Shown here piece after piece: positions 1 to 10,535 of a DNA stretch of 64,000 nucleotides. The notes beneath the pieces are model-generated. The model saw nothing but the letters and a program-made list of their open reading frames with translations. It did no database searches and was not told the origin of the DNA. The position numbers and the translations under genes are program-made. The stretch covers positions 186,001 to 250,000 of the forward strand of contig JANEZZ010000806.1 of the NCBI GenBank assembly GCA_026122225.1, in the 5' to 3' direction. Source of the DNA: Heloderma charlesbogerti (taxonomy: Eukaryota > Chordata > Lepidosauria > Squamata > Helodermatidae). Position 1 is the stretch's first letter, and each line of letters begins with the position of its first letter.

Positions 1-29
1 ATCTGTTGTGGATTTCTCCGACACCCCTA
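1..29 (+). repeat. 3' end fragment of a hAT-like repeat
   Basis: The first bases, ending in CACCCCTA, match the end of a repeat at 10504-10535 (TGTGGATTTCTCC, then CATCCCTA) at about 22 of 26 positions. CATCCCTA is the terminal motif of the hAT-type elements elsewhere in this window. The rest of the element lies outside the window, so no target duplication can be checked. Confidence 0.45.
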
Positions 30-1333
30 ATGAGAGCTGGGCCGAAATGTTCAGCCCAGTTTTATTTTCCCATAGTTCTTGGATTTTGCTTTCTCCTAGA
101 GCATACTGTTTGCTTGTGTGCAAGTCCATGAGCCATTTTTGGTGATATTAATTTATCTGGAGCTCTGTATGCAACTCTTGCAGACAACACACCTACCCTT
201 TGCTTTTGGCATGTTGTAGTATGGATTGCATAGAGCTGCATTCGAGTGTGTTTGCATTCAGTCTTTGGGGTCTTGGCCCTTTCATGCCAGCTCTCTCGTT
301 CTATGAATGAGTGGGAATAAGTGCTTTCAAGATGTGCAGCAAAGATAAAGAAAGGAAAGTTACTCACTGAGTGGGTGTAAGTGATGTTTGGAATGATTTT
401 GTGAAACCCTCTTGTCCTGTTAAATGAGCTCGTTATCCATTTATCCCTCAACTACACTCACTAAAAATAATCACTGTAAAATAAAGTAAAACCCTGTAAA
501 GTAAATGAAGAGTCTCTTGTAAAGCAGTCTAAAATTAATCAAACATGTCACATGAAAATGTAAACTATTTTATTATACAAATTAACTGCTCTAAATGGAA
601 GGAGCCTTGCTTATGAAAAACATCTAGGTGTTAAAAGACATGAAGGGGATACCTCTAATTGAAATGTGATTTATAGCACCAATTAGTAGATATAACTAGC
701 AGCAAATCCCTACAGCGTGTATCTGGAATAAAATGGTGGCCCTAATGTAGTGTGCTGCTGCATACGTTAGAGCCTTGTCCCTGGCATGCTTGCTGATCAT
801 GTATAACTGCTCCCATAGGCTGGGTTCAAATTTTGGGCCATTACACTCAGCAGGTCTGGTTCCGGATTTGAAGGGCCAAGTGGTAGACCCCACCTCTGCT
901 GGTGGGCCTACTGGTCTTACCTGGTGGTGGCGAGCAGCAGCAGTGCTCTGAGCAGCACTGGGCAGCTGGGTCTAACTGCCGTTTTAATTTCTCACAATGC
1001 CTCAGATAAATGTTAGATAGGGGCACTCTGGGAAATTAAAATGGGAGTTAGTCTCAGCTACCTGTTGCTGCTTTGAGCTCGAAAATAATGTTTAAAGGGA
1101 AGCAAGGCAAGTGTCATTGGTGGGCCCTGCATGGGTGCTGCAGTCCTGGCAGCTGCCCAGGAATGCTGGGTGCTGATGCCAGCCCTGACACACAGCAATG
1201 GCTGGTAAGGTGGTTTGATAGACAAAACTGCCACTGGCTACTGTGAGTCACCAGAGGGGAGAGGAGTTCCTCCCATACTTTAAAGGTGGAGGCAATGGAT
1301 GCTGCAATCAGAACCATGCAAATACATCTTTGC
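30..1333. other. Intergenic stretch, no gene recognised
   Basis: No open frame here resembles a known protein. The frame at 62-451 on the minus strand has no recognisable domain and no start or splice context. The sequence is mixed, AT-rich to about 690 and more GC-balanced after that. No repeat family could be named with confidence. Confidence 0.5.
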
Positions 1334-1923
1334 TAGCAATGGGCAAAACTGTCAAGTTCAATTTCACCCAGGTTCTCATTTTTTCTACTGCAAAAATTGC
1401 TCTGCCCCATTTCCACATTGGACTGTGATTTTTTTTAGTCCACATGAGAATTAATATGTATTTTTGTGCACGTTTTTCAAAACAGAGAGAGAGAGAGGGA
1501 AAGAGTGTAAAAAATGTGTATGTTTTGAAATATGCACACAAAAATACATGAATTCTTGTGTGGGCTAAAAAAAGAATAGCAGTCCAATATGCATTTTTGT
1601 TTTAAAATTTTCAAACGTTCACATTTTTTGCAAGCAATATTTCCACTGAATAAAGCATTTTTGTGCACATTTCCCTAGATATGTGCATTTTTGCATTTTT
1701 GTTTCAAATGTGTGCTTTTAGGTGGATGCACTTTTTCAAATTAATGCAGTTTTTTTTTTTTTTGGTTTTAGCAAGATCTCATATGCTTACGCTGCATGAC
1801 AAACTTTGGAAAAGGTTCAGATTTTGAAATTGAGCTGTTTATGTTGAAGTTTGTATTCAGGAAGTGTAAATTTGGTCAGTTTGCAGTGAAATGCAAACCA
1901 AACGGATTTCTCACCCATCCCTA
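1334..1923. mobile_element. Degenerate hAT-type non-autonomous element
   Basis: The left end reads TAGCAATGGGCAAAAC, a decayed form of the TAGGGATGGGCGAA type of hAT terminus, and the right end reads CTCACCCATCCCTA. The flanking octamers ATCTTTGC (1326-1333) and ATGCTTGC (1924-1931) agree at 6 of 8 positions, as an old 8-bp target duplication would. The interior is AT-rich with repeated TGTGCATTTTT-like stretches resembling those in the element at 18237-18675. It contains a short GA run, a T run and no coding frame. The exact left edge is uncertain. Confidence 0.55.
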
Positions 1924-3316
1924 ATGCTTGCTGACTGGAAGGTCATTCTTGATCTGGTCTCCTGATGTCAGTAGGGATGACTGTCCTACTGCCACCTTCC
2001 TGCTTTGTCAGGTCTCAGGAAGGACCAGGCTCCAGGTGGTCAGTGTCCAGGGGCAGGGGAGAGAGATTGCTGTCAATCCAGTCAGACAAGAAGCAGGGGT
2101 ATGGTCCAAAACAGGCAAGGGTCAAGTCCCACGGTAGCAATCAAGGCTCATGAAGGCCAGAAGCAAGTGCATCTTCAAAATCAGGCAGTGGTTGTGTTTG
2201 AAGACAACAATCAAGGAAAATGAGCAGACCCTCTCCGACAGTGTCCTCACACTAGAGGCACGTTGCTCAGACTGAGGAGCAAGCACTCAGACATGAGCTT
2301 TATAAGGTCTGGTAGACAGGGGTTGGCCCTTGGAGTCAGCTGATGAAGTGCTCAGACAGGCGGCTGAATATGGCAGCCTAGATGGTGCCCTCAAAGCTCC
2401 GTTTCCAGGCTTGTAGTGGAAGCAGAGCATGGGTGGTGTAAATGGTCAGGCCAGTGCCTGACAATAGGGAAACTGTCTGGTTTAAGACCACCCTGGTGCC
2501 TTACATAATTAAAAATATTGTCTCTTCTATCCTCAGTTAAAGAATGGTTGTCCATCTTCCTTCAGGCATACCCTTTTGCATCATGAAAGCTGTAAAAATG
2601 ATATCCCTCTTAATCTAGAGGCTCAGTCTCTCTCTCTCTCTCTCTCTCATATATTTCCTCCAGCCTTTCCTCACATTGACTGCTTTCAGGTCCCCCCGTC
2701 CCCTTCTCGTCACCGACCTTCCGTGAATCCTTTTTCATTTGTTGCCATGCCAGCCTTCTTCAGCTCTGGTGCTCATGTTCCAGACAAAATCTTAACAGTG
2801 GTGAGTACAACAGTGTTATTACTTCCTTAGTCTTTGAAATGAAACTCTTCAAAGGCAGCTTAAAATAGAATTGGCCTGTCAGTGCCTCATCATTACTTCA
2901 CTGAACCTTGTTGACTTGGATAGAATTTATATCCCTTAAAATCTTTATGAGAAGACTTGCTGTCTGACTCTTAGGCCATTGACTCTTTTTCATCTAAGAC
3001 TTCACTTTATACCCCCAGAGTTAGGTCAAAATAGCTAGACATGAGAGCATGTATGACAGTGGTAATAAGAGTGGCTCTCTACCTTCATCTCCCTCAGGCA
3101 TCAGACTCCTGTGAGCCATGCTATATTCAAAACCTATCTTCAGGATTTAAGATGGGTTGGTGATGGATGAGGGACAACAGGCAATACAGATCCTTCTGTC
3201 TAAAGTCACACTGGATTCTTCTTTGTTAAGGCACATCCACATGCCGCACCAGAGAGAATGAAATTGTGTCTGGGTGCATGCAAAGACATCTGGGGAGCAG
3301 CAATTTAGATTTGACT
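1924..3316. other. Intergenic stretch, no gene recognised
   Basis: Apart from a TC microsatellite at 2627-2648, nothing nameable was found. Three overlapping plus-strand frames between 1928 and 2223 are short, show no domain and look like chance openings in GC-richer sequence. Confidence 0.5.
2627..2648. repeat. (TC)n microsatellite
   Basis: Eleven uninterrupted TC units. Confidence 0.95.
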
Positions 3317-3880
3317 GTAGAAAAGGGCAACCGAAATGATCAAGGGCTGGAGCAACTCCCTTATGAGGAAAGGTGATGATGTCTGGGACTGTTTAGCTTA
3401 GAGAAAAGGTGAGACACGACAGAAGTGAGTATGCATGGTTTGGAGAAAACAGGGAGAGGTTTTTCCTCCTCTCTCATAATACTAGAACATGGGGTCATCC
3501 AGTGAAGCTGATTGGTGGGAGATTCAGGATAAAAGGAAGTACTTTCTCACACAGCGCATTGTTAAACTATGGAATTCACTTCCACAAGATGTAGTGGTAG
3601 CCACCAATTTGGATGGCTTTAGAAGGGTATTAGAAAGATGCATAGGGGATAAGGCTATCAATGGCTAATAGTCCTTGTGGCTATATATACATCACCTCCA
3701 GTATCGGAGTAGTATACCTCTGTATACCAGTTACTGGGGAACATGAGTGGGAGGATGCTGTTGCATTCATGTCCTACTCATGGGCTTCCCACAGGCAGCT
3801 GGTTGGCCTCTGTGTAAACAGAATGCTGGACTAGATGGACCCTTGGTCTGATCCAGCATGACTCTTCTTATGTTCTTATG
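3317..3880 (+). mobile_element. CR1 LINE 3' end, 5'-truncated and decayed
   Basis: The stretch encodes the C-terminal end of a CR1 reverse transcriptase in broken frames. Near 3539-3620 it reads RKYFLTQRIVKLWNSLPQD then VVVATNLDGF, matching the conserved CR1 pattern in which a Trp-Asn-x-Leu-Pro block follows a Phe-Thr-x-Arg block. Upstream frames contain stops. The element ends in two tandem TTCTTATG octamers (3865-3880), the kind of short 3' repeat that defines CR1 ends. It is a dead copy truncated during insertion, as most CR1 copies are. Confidence 0.85.
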
Positions 3881-3984
3881 GCTGTCAGGGTCCAGGGATC
3901 TGGTCTGGATTTGGGAACACAGGACTAATGATTCTGTCTTCCATTAAGTGGGAGATTCCGAATACCATTCAAGTATGGCAAATT

Positions 3985-4795
3985 GTCATTTATTTCATTT
4001 CATTTATTTATTTAAAATATTTCTTGGCTATCTTTCACGGGAGAAGTCCTCCCAAGGCAGCTTATAACAATAAAACACCTAGCCATTAAGATATTAAAAG
4101 CAATAAAAATATAAACACAATAAAAACAGCAATAAAAACCAGCAACAACAGCAGCAACGATTGCAACAGCAGCAATTATATCAGGAGAAGGCCAAGGAGA
4201 AGGCCAACATAATATATTTTCAAGGCCTTCTTAAAAAGCCTGCAATGATGGAGCATGGCAGACCACTGATGGCAACTTATTCCAAAGATGTGGAGCCACT
4301 GCAGAAAAGGCCCTCAGACATACAGTCACCCACCTAACTGCTCTCATAGGTGGGCAGATGAGAAAGGCCTCTCTTGTTGATCTTAAAATGTGGGCAGACT
4401 GATATGGGTGAAGATGGTCTTTCAAGTAATTTGGTCCCAAACTGTTTAAAGCTTTAAAGGTCAAAACCAGCACTTTAAATTGGGCTCAGAAACATGCCGG
4501 TAGCCAGTGTAGCTGGCTCAGTATAGGCATTATATGATTAAATCGCCCCCACCAACACTCAGGCAGCCGCATTCTGCACCAGCTGAAGTTTCTGAACCAC
4601 CTTCAAAGGCACCCACACGTACAGCACATTACAGCCTGGACATCACTAGAGTGTGGAAAACTGCAGCCAGGTCCATCCTCTCCAGATAGGGCTGCAGCTG
4701 ACATACCGGTCTAAGCTGGTAAAATGCACTCCTGGACGTGGCAGCCACCTGGGCTTCCCCAGCTAGTGCAGAGTCCAGGAGGACTTCCAGACTAC
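3985..4795 (-). mobile_element. L2-like LINE 3' end, decayed
   Basis: Read on the minus strand, about 4550-4640 encodes KLQLVQNAAA, the conserved block after the reverse transcriptase core in L2/CR1-clade LINEs. Downstream come VLVLTFKALNSLGPNYL and, nearer 4231-4330, LRAFSAVAPHLWNKLPS, the typical C-terminal end. Stops and frame changes separate the blocks. After the coding end, minus-strand sequence resembling a gene-desert LINE tail runs into an AAAT-rich 3' end near 3985. Assignment to L2 rather than a related clade rests on the Phe-Ser-x-x-Ala-Pro-x-Leu-Trp-Asn block. Confidence 0.75.
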
Positions 4796-5940
4796 ATACT
4801 AATTCATTGATTTGTTATATTTTTTACCATGCTTATGTACAACCTGGAATTTCTGCCTCATGTGCCCAACATCATCAGCCAGCCCCGGTGATGTTGCTTT
4901 GGGACTAGCAGTAACTGGGCCTGTACGACTATTTCTCTGCTCAAGCTGTACACTTGTGAATAAACTAGATGGTAACAAAGAGAGACCATCAGCCTCTCTC
5001 ATTCAGAGCGAACTTGCCCTTTAAAGGCTGTCCTGAAAATCCCATCATTTGGAAAATGTGGTAAGCAAGCAAACAAACAAAAACAAAAACTCATTTGCCT
5101 ATGAAGTAAAGTAGCTACTAAACACTACTGCAGGATTAAACACAACTTTGTTTATTGATTATCCCCGCCCCCAACTGCTATGTGGTTTTGAAATGGTTTC
5201 TCTGTTCTCTGAAGAAGTGAAACAATCCTCACTTTGTTTGTGAACATTGGTTTTTGGGGGATAATTAATGAGGTGCCTACTGGCTGAATCTGAAGCATTA
5301 GCATCCAGGCCACAAAAGGAGAAAGTGGATGTTCTACTTTTACAGCAAGTTTTGTTTGTTCCCGACAAAAATGAAAATGTAGTCTATGGGTTTAAAGTGT
5401 AGGAAGGAGAGGGAAAAAAATTCAAAATAGCATTTTTGCCTAAATAACTTTAACATGATCACTGAAATCTGTTTATTACTGGCACATTTATTCCTCTCTC
5501 ACACTCATAAAATCTTCCCATGAAACTACTGGAAGGGCAGTCATGAACTTCAATGCACGTTGAACCGAACCTGTGGCTTTCCTCTCAGGGAACTGAGAAA
5601 ACCAAACTACCACAATGAAATCACTAGCAAAAAAATACATGACATCGTAGATGTTTAGATGTTTCATTTCCTATTCTAATTTGTTTGGGGTCGTACAAAA
5701 ATAAGGCTTATTTGAAGAAAAGGGAAAAAAGGGGTGTCAAACTGCAAAACTGCAGCACAAAAAATAAATGCTGACTATGGTTTAAGAAAGCCTGAGACAA
5801 ACATCCTTCTGTCATCACCTTATGTGGAAATGTTTACACATTTCAGGTGCCTGTGCAAGTGATTGATTGTATTCAATTTGATCCCAGCTTCTCATGTGTA
5901 AACTCATTTCCTTTTTCCTCCTTGGTTTCCTTATTTGAGC
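4796..5940. other. Intergenic stretch, no gene recognised
   Basis: AT-rich sequence without recognisable coding potential or named repeats. Short frames at 4799-5024 and 5159-5368 show no domain. Confidence 0.45.
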
Positions 5941-6420
5941 TTAAATGGTACTGTCACTTTAAATCACATTGTATGCTGAAAAAATCTGCTAGCTGACCTG
6001 CAACTGGGGTCACACGACTTATCTTCTGCCAGACTAAAATTAAACTCCATATAACGCTCATATTTTTACAGCACAATATTTTATCAAGCCAATTCTTTGG
6101 AGGTGCCAAGTAGAATGTGGTTTTTATGGGTGCACAACGAACCAGTGGTGACATTATGAGCGTTAATGACTTAAGGTGTTTATAAAATGAAAATGCTAAA
6201 CCCTTCATTCTGAAAATTATTGCAGCTGCGCTTTATTTATTGAAGGCTGGAAGATACATTTCCGATGTCATTTGATTTATTGGCGTGTGTTCTCATGAAT
6301 GGGTTGGAATTTTCCACTGGGGACAGCACAATGAATGGAAAGGAGAAAATGATTTAAAGAATTTTGATTGTGTTTTCAAATGCTGCCTTTTCTCTCTGCA
6401 AATAAAATACATCCTTTAAA
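5941..6420. other. Unique AT-rich block, possible conserved non-coding element
   Basis: About 480 bp that match none of the repeat families in the window and lack simple repeats. The composition (AT-rich, homeobox-like ATTA/TAAT cores) resembles that of conserved developmental enhancers in vertebrates. This is a guess from texture; no alignment was possible. A minus-strand frame at 5954-6208 has no recognisable domain. Confidence 0.2.
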
Positions 6421-6684
6421 ATAATCCTTTAAAATACAACTCACTACATCTAGAGAGGAATGCCTCCTTAAATGAGCAGATTTTTCACTGAGTGATGAAA
6501 TTATCAGAGAAAGAGTTTCCCAAAATTGGGCAACCATGCCTCTGAGGAGAGGGCAGGAGGAATAATGATTTGTTGAGAAAAAATGTAGCTGCCTCCCCCT
6601 GCGGTGAGCAACACACCTATGAGCAGAGTGCTTTCACTGGGGGGGGGGGAGAGATAAGGGGTCTCTTTATCAAACTCCAATCCC

Positions 6685-6897
6685 TGTTGTTGTTGTTCAG
6701 TCGTTCAGTCGTGTCCGACTCTTCGTGACCCCACGGACCATAGCACGCCAGGCCTTCCTGTCCTGCGCTCTCTCCCGGAGCGTGCTCAAGTCCATATTCA
6801 TTGCATCCGTGATGCTATCTAGCCATCTCATCCTCTGCCGTCCCCTTCTCCTTTTGCCTTCAGTCTTTCTCACCCCAATTTTAGCCAAATCAGAACC
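6685..6897 (-). mobile_element. Bov-B (RTE) LINE 3' end
   Basis: The minus strand encodes KTEGKRRRGRQRMRWLDSI, then RKAWRAMVRGVTKSRTRLND. This is the well-known C-terminal end of the Bov-B reverse transcriptase, with its Arg-rich Gly-Arg-Gln-Arg-x-Arg-Trp-Leu-Asp block. Immediately after it the DNA reads GACTGAACGACTGAACAAC, the usual Bov-B tail. The frame stays open across the fragment, so this copy is fairly young or well preserved, but only the last 70 or so codons remain. Bov-B is abundant in squamates and known for horizontal transfer, which supports a squamate source. Confidence 0.88.
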
Positions 6898-7097
6898 CTC
6901 CCCCACTAATCTAAAAACAACGAAGGGGCTATCATAAAGGCAAGGAGATGGTGTCCCCCATGCCCCCCCAATTTGCTGGCAGAGAAATTAAGGGTTTGCC
7001 ATTTTGCCAAATATTCTCTAGGTGGGGGCAGAATTCTCCATCAGTTTCTTGGGGCTGCCCATCAGCAGGGCTTGTTTATTTGTTCCTAAGGGTTATT

Positions 7098-7131
7098 TGT
7101 TGTTGTTGTTGTTGCTGCTGCTGCTGCTGCT
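7098..7131. repeat. (GTT)n(GCT)n compound microsatellite
   Basis: TTG units pass directly into GCT units, followed by AGCAGCAAC on the opposite phase, so the end can fold into a short hairpin. Confidence 0.9.
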
Positions 7132-8114
7132 AGCAGCAACCGCAGCAACTGTATTGACAACCTGGCCACCATTTTGCTCCCTCCCACACGTACATACACC
7201 CAATTTCCCAGGGCATTGTGGGGATGGGGGAATGTTGGCCACCACAAACAATGGTGTGGAATATTAGGAGAGGGGGTGCAAAAAAAGGTTCAGAAATGTT
7301 CTCAGACCAAAAAACATACAAAAAACCCCTTCTGAGAAATGTCAGGTTAGGTCTAGATTTAAGAGGGAGCTTCCTGTCAGCTTGTTTGGCGTGAGGAGCC
7401 AAGGCAAGCAAAGGTGTTGCTTCCTCTCCTGATGGAGGTGGCAGAAAAGCAAGCAATCAAGCAAGGAACATTTCTTCTTGATTCAGGGGGGCAAGAAGAG
7501 AAGCTGGACTGTACTTAAGGGAATGGTGTACAGTTCATTCATTGTACCGGAATACAGCTCGAGTGGTTTATAAGGTGGGTTAGGGGTCTTTAATGGGCAG
7601 GGGGTACAGTCTTTAACAGACTGAATGCCAGAGAACATGCATATGCCATTAGTGTCCTGCTCTGTCAGGAGACAAAGCAGCAGCCATTTCTTCTGCTGAG
7701 TTGGTCCCCAGCCTTGCCATCCACTGCTTGCTGGAGCCCAAGTCACTTCCAGTAGGACCCTCCCCAGGTCCAAAATGTGTGTTTGTTGAAAAGTAGCTTG
7801 GGAGGAAAGTGCTTCAGGAGAATAATTTGGAACAGAGATGGGGTGGGCAGGAAAAGAGTTAAGCTCTGCTTTCCCCGCTGCTTCACATCACCACCACCAC
7901 TGTCCAAAACTGTTTTTCGTAGCTTGTTTGTTGGAAGGGTCATCAAGGATAGGTTTCATGTGTTTGCATGTGACATCCAGATAGAAAGTACTATGCAGCC
8001 ATTCCATCTTTGTCTCCTTAACAGATATTCTGTGGAAAGAGTAAAGACTGAAGATGCAGTAGGAAAACATGGGAGGGTTACAAATGGAAGACGTTTGGTT
8101 ATTTGAAGTATCTT
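7132..8114. other. Intergenic stretch, no gene recognised
   Basis: Overlapping open frames on both strands (7130-7456, 7483-7773, 7777-8106) show no conserved domain and lie opposite each other, as chance frames do. Confidence 0.45.
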
Positions 8115-8300
8115 TATGCCTCTCCTCAGCCAAGGAAGCTCCCAGAGTGGCTTACAATCAATTAAACAATCAAGTAACCAACCTAGTAACCGACCCAGTA
8201 AATAATCAATTAAACAAGACAGTCCCTGCCTATGGCTTACGATCTAAAAATACATGACACACAAGGAAAAAGGAAGGGGGAGAGAAGATGGAAAACATTA
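8115..8300 (-). mobile_element. LINE 3' untranslated tail fragment
   Basis: The stretch from CTCCTCAGCCAAGGAAGCTC through the repeated AATCAATTAAACAA and CTTACGATCTAAAAATACAT resembles the 3' tails of squamate LINEs, in which a CCTTGG box precedes an A/T-rich end. Family assignment is uncertain. Confidence 0.4.
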
Positions 8301-9479
8301 ATTCTTTAAGCAGGGCTGGTGGAATGGCCCCGCAGTCTCCCTCTCATCTCCCTCCGTATGGGCTACTGGAATGGTTGGTGGTGGTGACGATGTTGTCTGG
8401 ACTCCACGTAGAATTCCGTGAATGAGGCAGGGTAACTCTTCCTTATCTGGAAGCACCCTTTGTCTGGATTACACACCATGCATACTTGCTTACACACCTT
8501 GCACCCTCACTTCAGCCATTTCTGGGATGGCATGAAATGTTCAAGAATGTCCTGCTGAAGGACAAAGCTGAGAGATAGCAGTTTTCAGTGTGAGGTCTAA
8601 ATCACTGGGTTTGAGAATCAGTACTGTGAACCATTTAAGAAATCACATAATAGGTTTCTGTGACTGTGATTAATGTCTTCCTCAGTTCAGAGGAATTATT
8701 GAACAAAGGCACATGCTGTTCAGTGTCTAATGATATTTTTTACTTTATTGCAGAAATATTTTCTTTCCCCCCTTTCATGGCACTTCTTCAATATGAAAAC
8801 ACTCACACATTCATTTTAAAACAAGGGGCTTCTTCCCTCAGTCTTGACAGAGGCCAAAGCTATTCAAAGCGTACTCCCATATATTTTAACTGCTTGGGAT
8901 TTTTTGAATAATTTGTGATATTGTGACTCCCTGATAATTTTTGCTCTGATGTTTTAGGCTGTTCTTGGGCAGAGCAATCCTACCAGTGGTGTGGGGGGCG
9001 GTGTGGGGGGGAGAGCCAAAGGTGGAGGAATTGCCTTATCCAAGCCTTCCTGGGTTCATGCCATCAGGGCAGAAGGGAGGGAGGAGCAGCAGTTTTCTCC
9101 CCCCACCAACTTTTCGGGGTTTTATTTTTTACTGTTATGATTTCCCTCCCATTGCTTGAATGGGAGGGAAACTATGTACACCAGCTCCAGTACTGGTATA
9201 CATTTTCCCCAGTTCCAGGTGTGTCTCAGGGGAATGAAAAGGCTATAGATTCTGCAGATCCAAGCCTTTCCCCGGTCTGCCTCAACATTCCCATGGAACA
9301 CTCCCTGTATGCTTATATGGACACTGGAACTTTCCATGGCAACTGGGAGAGGGTTTGTGATACTGGTTCTCCTCCTCCAAGGTAAATTTCTCTCTCCAAA
9401 ATATTTGGAGGTTATTCAAAACCACAGTAACAGAAGCTCAGCTTGAATGTAGCACCAAGTCCAAGAGATCACCAACACA
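8301..9479. other. Intergenic stretch spanning the outer edge of the palindrome
   Basis: No gene or named repeat. From 8852 onward this sequence has an exact mirror at the right end of the window; 8851 is the last base that can be compared, and it mismatches its partner at 64000. Confidence 0.5.
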
Positions 9480-10390
9480 GATAATGAGCAATGTCAGGGA
9501 AGCTATTAGAGAAAAGAAGGCTTCATTCAGAAAAATGGAAGTCTTACGCAAATGCGGAGTACAAAAAGGAACACAAACTTTCACAAAGAAAATGCAAGCA
9601 GACAATAAGGGATGCAAAAAAGGATTTTGAGGAGCATATCTCTAATAACATCATGGCATCAATAATAGCCTCAAGGCATCAATAAAGAATTCCTTAGAAC
9701 TGGCTAGGGAGGCAGTTAGACCATTGTAGTTAAAGGAGTACTAAGGGAGCAATCCTATGTATGTTTAGACAGAAAGAAGTCCTACAACTCCCAGCATTCC
9801 CCAGCTAGCATGGCTGGCAGGGGAATGCTGGGGGTTGTGGGAGTTTTTTCTGTCTAAATACACATAGGATTGTGTCCTAAAGGAAGATGAAGAGATTGCA
9901 GAGAAGCTGAATGAATTATTTTCATGTTTTCACTGCAGAAGGCATAGGCAGATATCCATGGCTGGATAGAAATTTTCAGGAGGGGGTCAGAGGAACTGAG
10001 GCAAACAGTAGTGACAAGAGATGAAGTTCTAGACTTTATTGACAAACTGAAAGTGAATAAATCACCAGATTTAGACAGTATCCATCCTAAGAACTCAAAT
10101 GTGAAATTGCTGATTTTCCAACAAAATATGTAACATGTCCCTACGATGAGCCTCTGTACCAGAAGACTGGAGAGCGTGACCAATGTAACACCAATTTTTA
10201 AAGAGGGATTATGGGGGGATTTGGGAAATTACAGACGGATTAGTTTAACATCTGTTCAAGGTAAACTGGTGGAAAGTGTTATAAAAGATAAAATCATCAA
10301 GCATGTAGAAGGACAAGTTGTGCAGAAAAAGAATCAGCATGGCTTCCGCAAAGGTCAATTCTAGCTCACTAACCTTTTAGCATTCTTTGG
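9480..10390 (+). mobile_element. CR1-like LINE, reverse transcriptase core, decayed
   Basis: Broken frames cover the N-terminal part of a CR1-clade reverse transcriptase. A Lys-rich linker lies at 9491-9685. EVLDFIDKLKVNKSPDLDSI lies near 10024-10080, equivalent to the conserved Lys-Ser-Pro-Gly-x-Asp block. NVTPIFKEG, NYRRISLTSVQGKLVESVI and QHGFRKGQ lie at 10178-10360. Stops, frame changes and a MITE at 9745-9877 show it is not functional. The catalytic Tyr-x-Asp-Asp region would lie downstream and is absent. Confidence 0.85.
9745..9877. mobile_element. Harbinger-like foldback MITE nested in CR1
   Basis: The ends GGGAGCAATCC and GGATTGTGTCC form an imperfect 11-bp terminal inverted repeat, flanked by TAA on both sides (9742-9744 and 9878-9880), the 3-bp duplication typical of PIF/Harbinger elements. 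The interior folds back on itself around AGCATGGCTGGC, giving a 133-bp hairpin. It interrupts the CR1 coding region and so is younger than the CR1. Confidence 0.75.
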
Positions 10391-10503
10391 AGTGTCAATA
10401 AACAGTCTTCTTTTTAATAGCTTCCTTGACACTGCTCATGACTAAAAAAAAGCCAGTCTGCTACAGAATCCACAGGTTGGCTTCACAGAAATCCAAACTC
10501 ATT

Positions 10504-10535
10504 TTAACCCATTGTGGATTTCTCCAGCATCCCTA
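10504..10535 (+). repeat. hAT-like 3' end fragment
   Basis: TTGTGGATTTCTCCAGCATC then CCTA, the same end as at 1-29. No matching left end or target duplication was found. Confidence 0.45.

Noticed and set aside
10146..10364. Reverse-transcriptase-like frame as a host gene
   Set aside because: It is part of a decayed CR1 LINE with stops and frame changes and lacks the catalytic Asp-Asp region.
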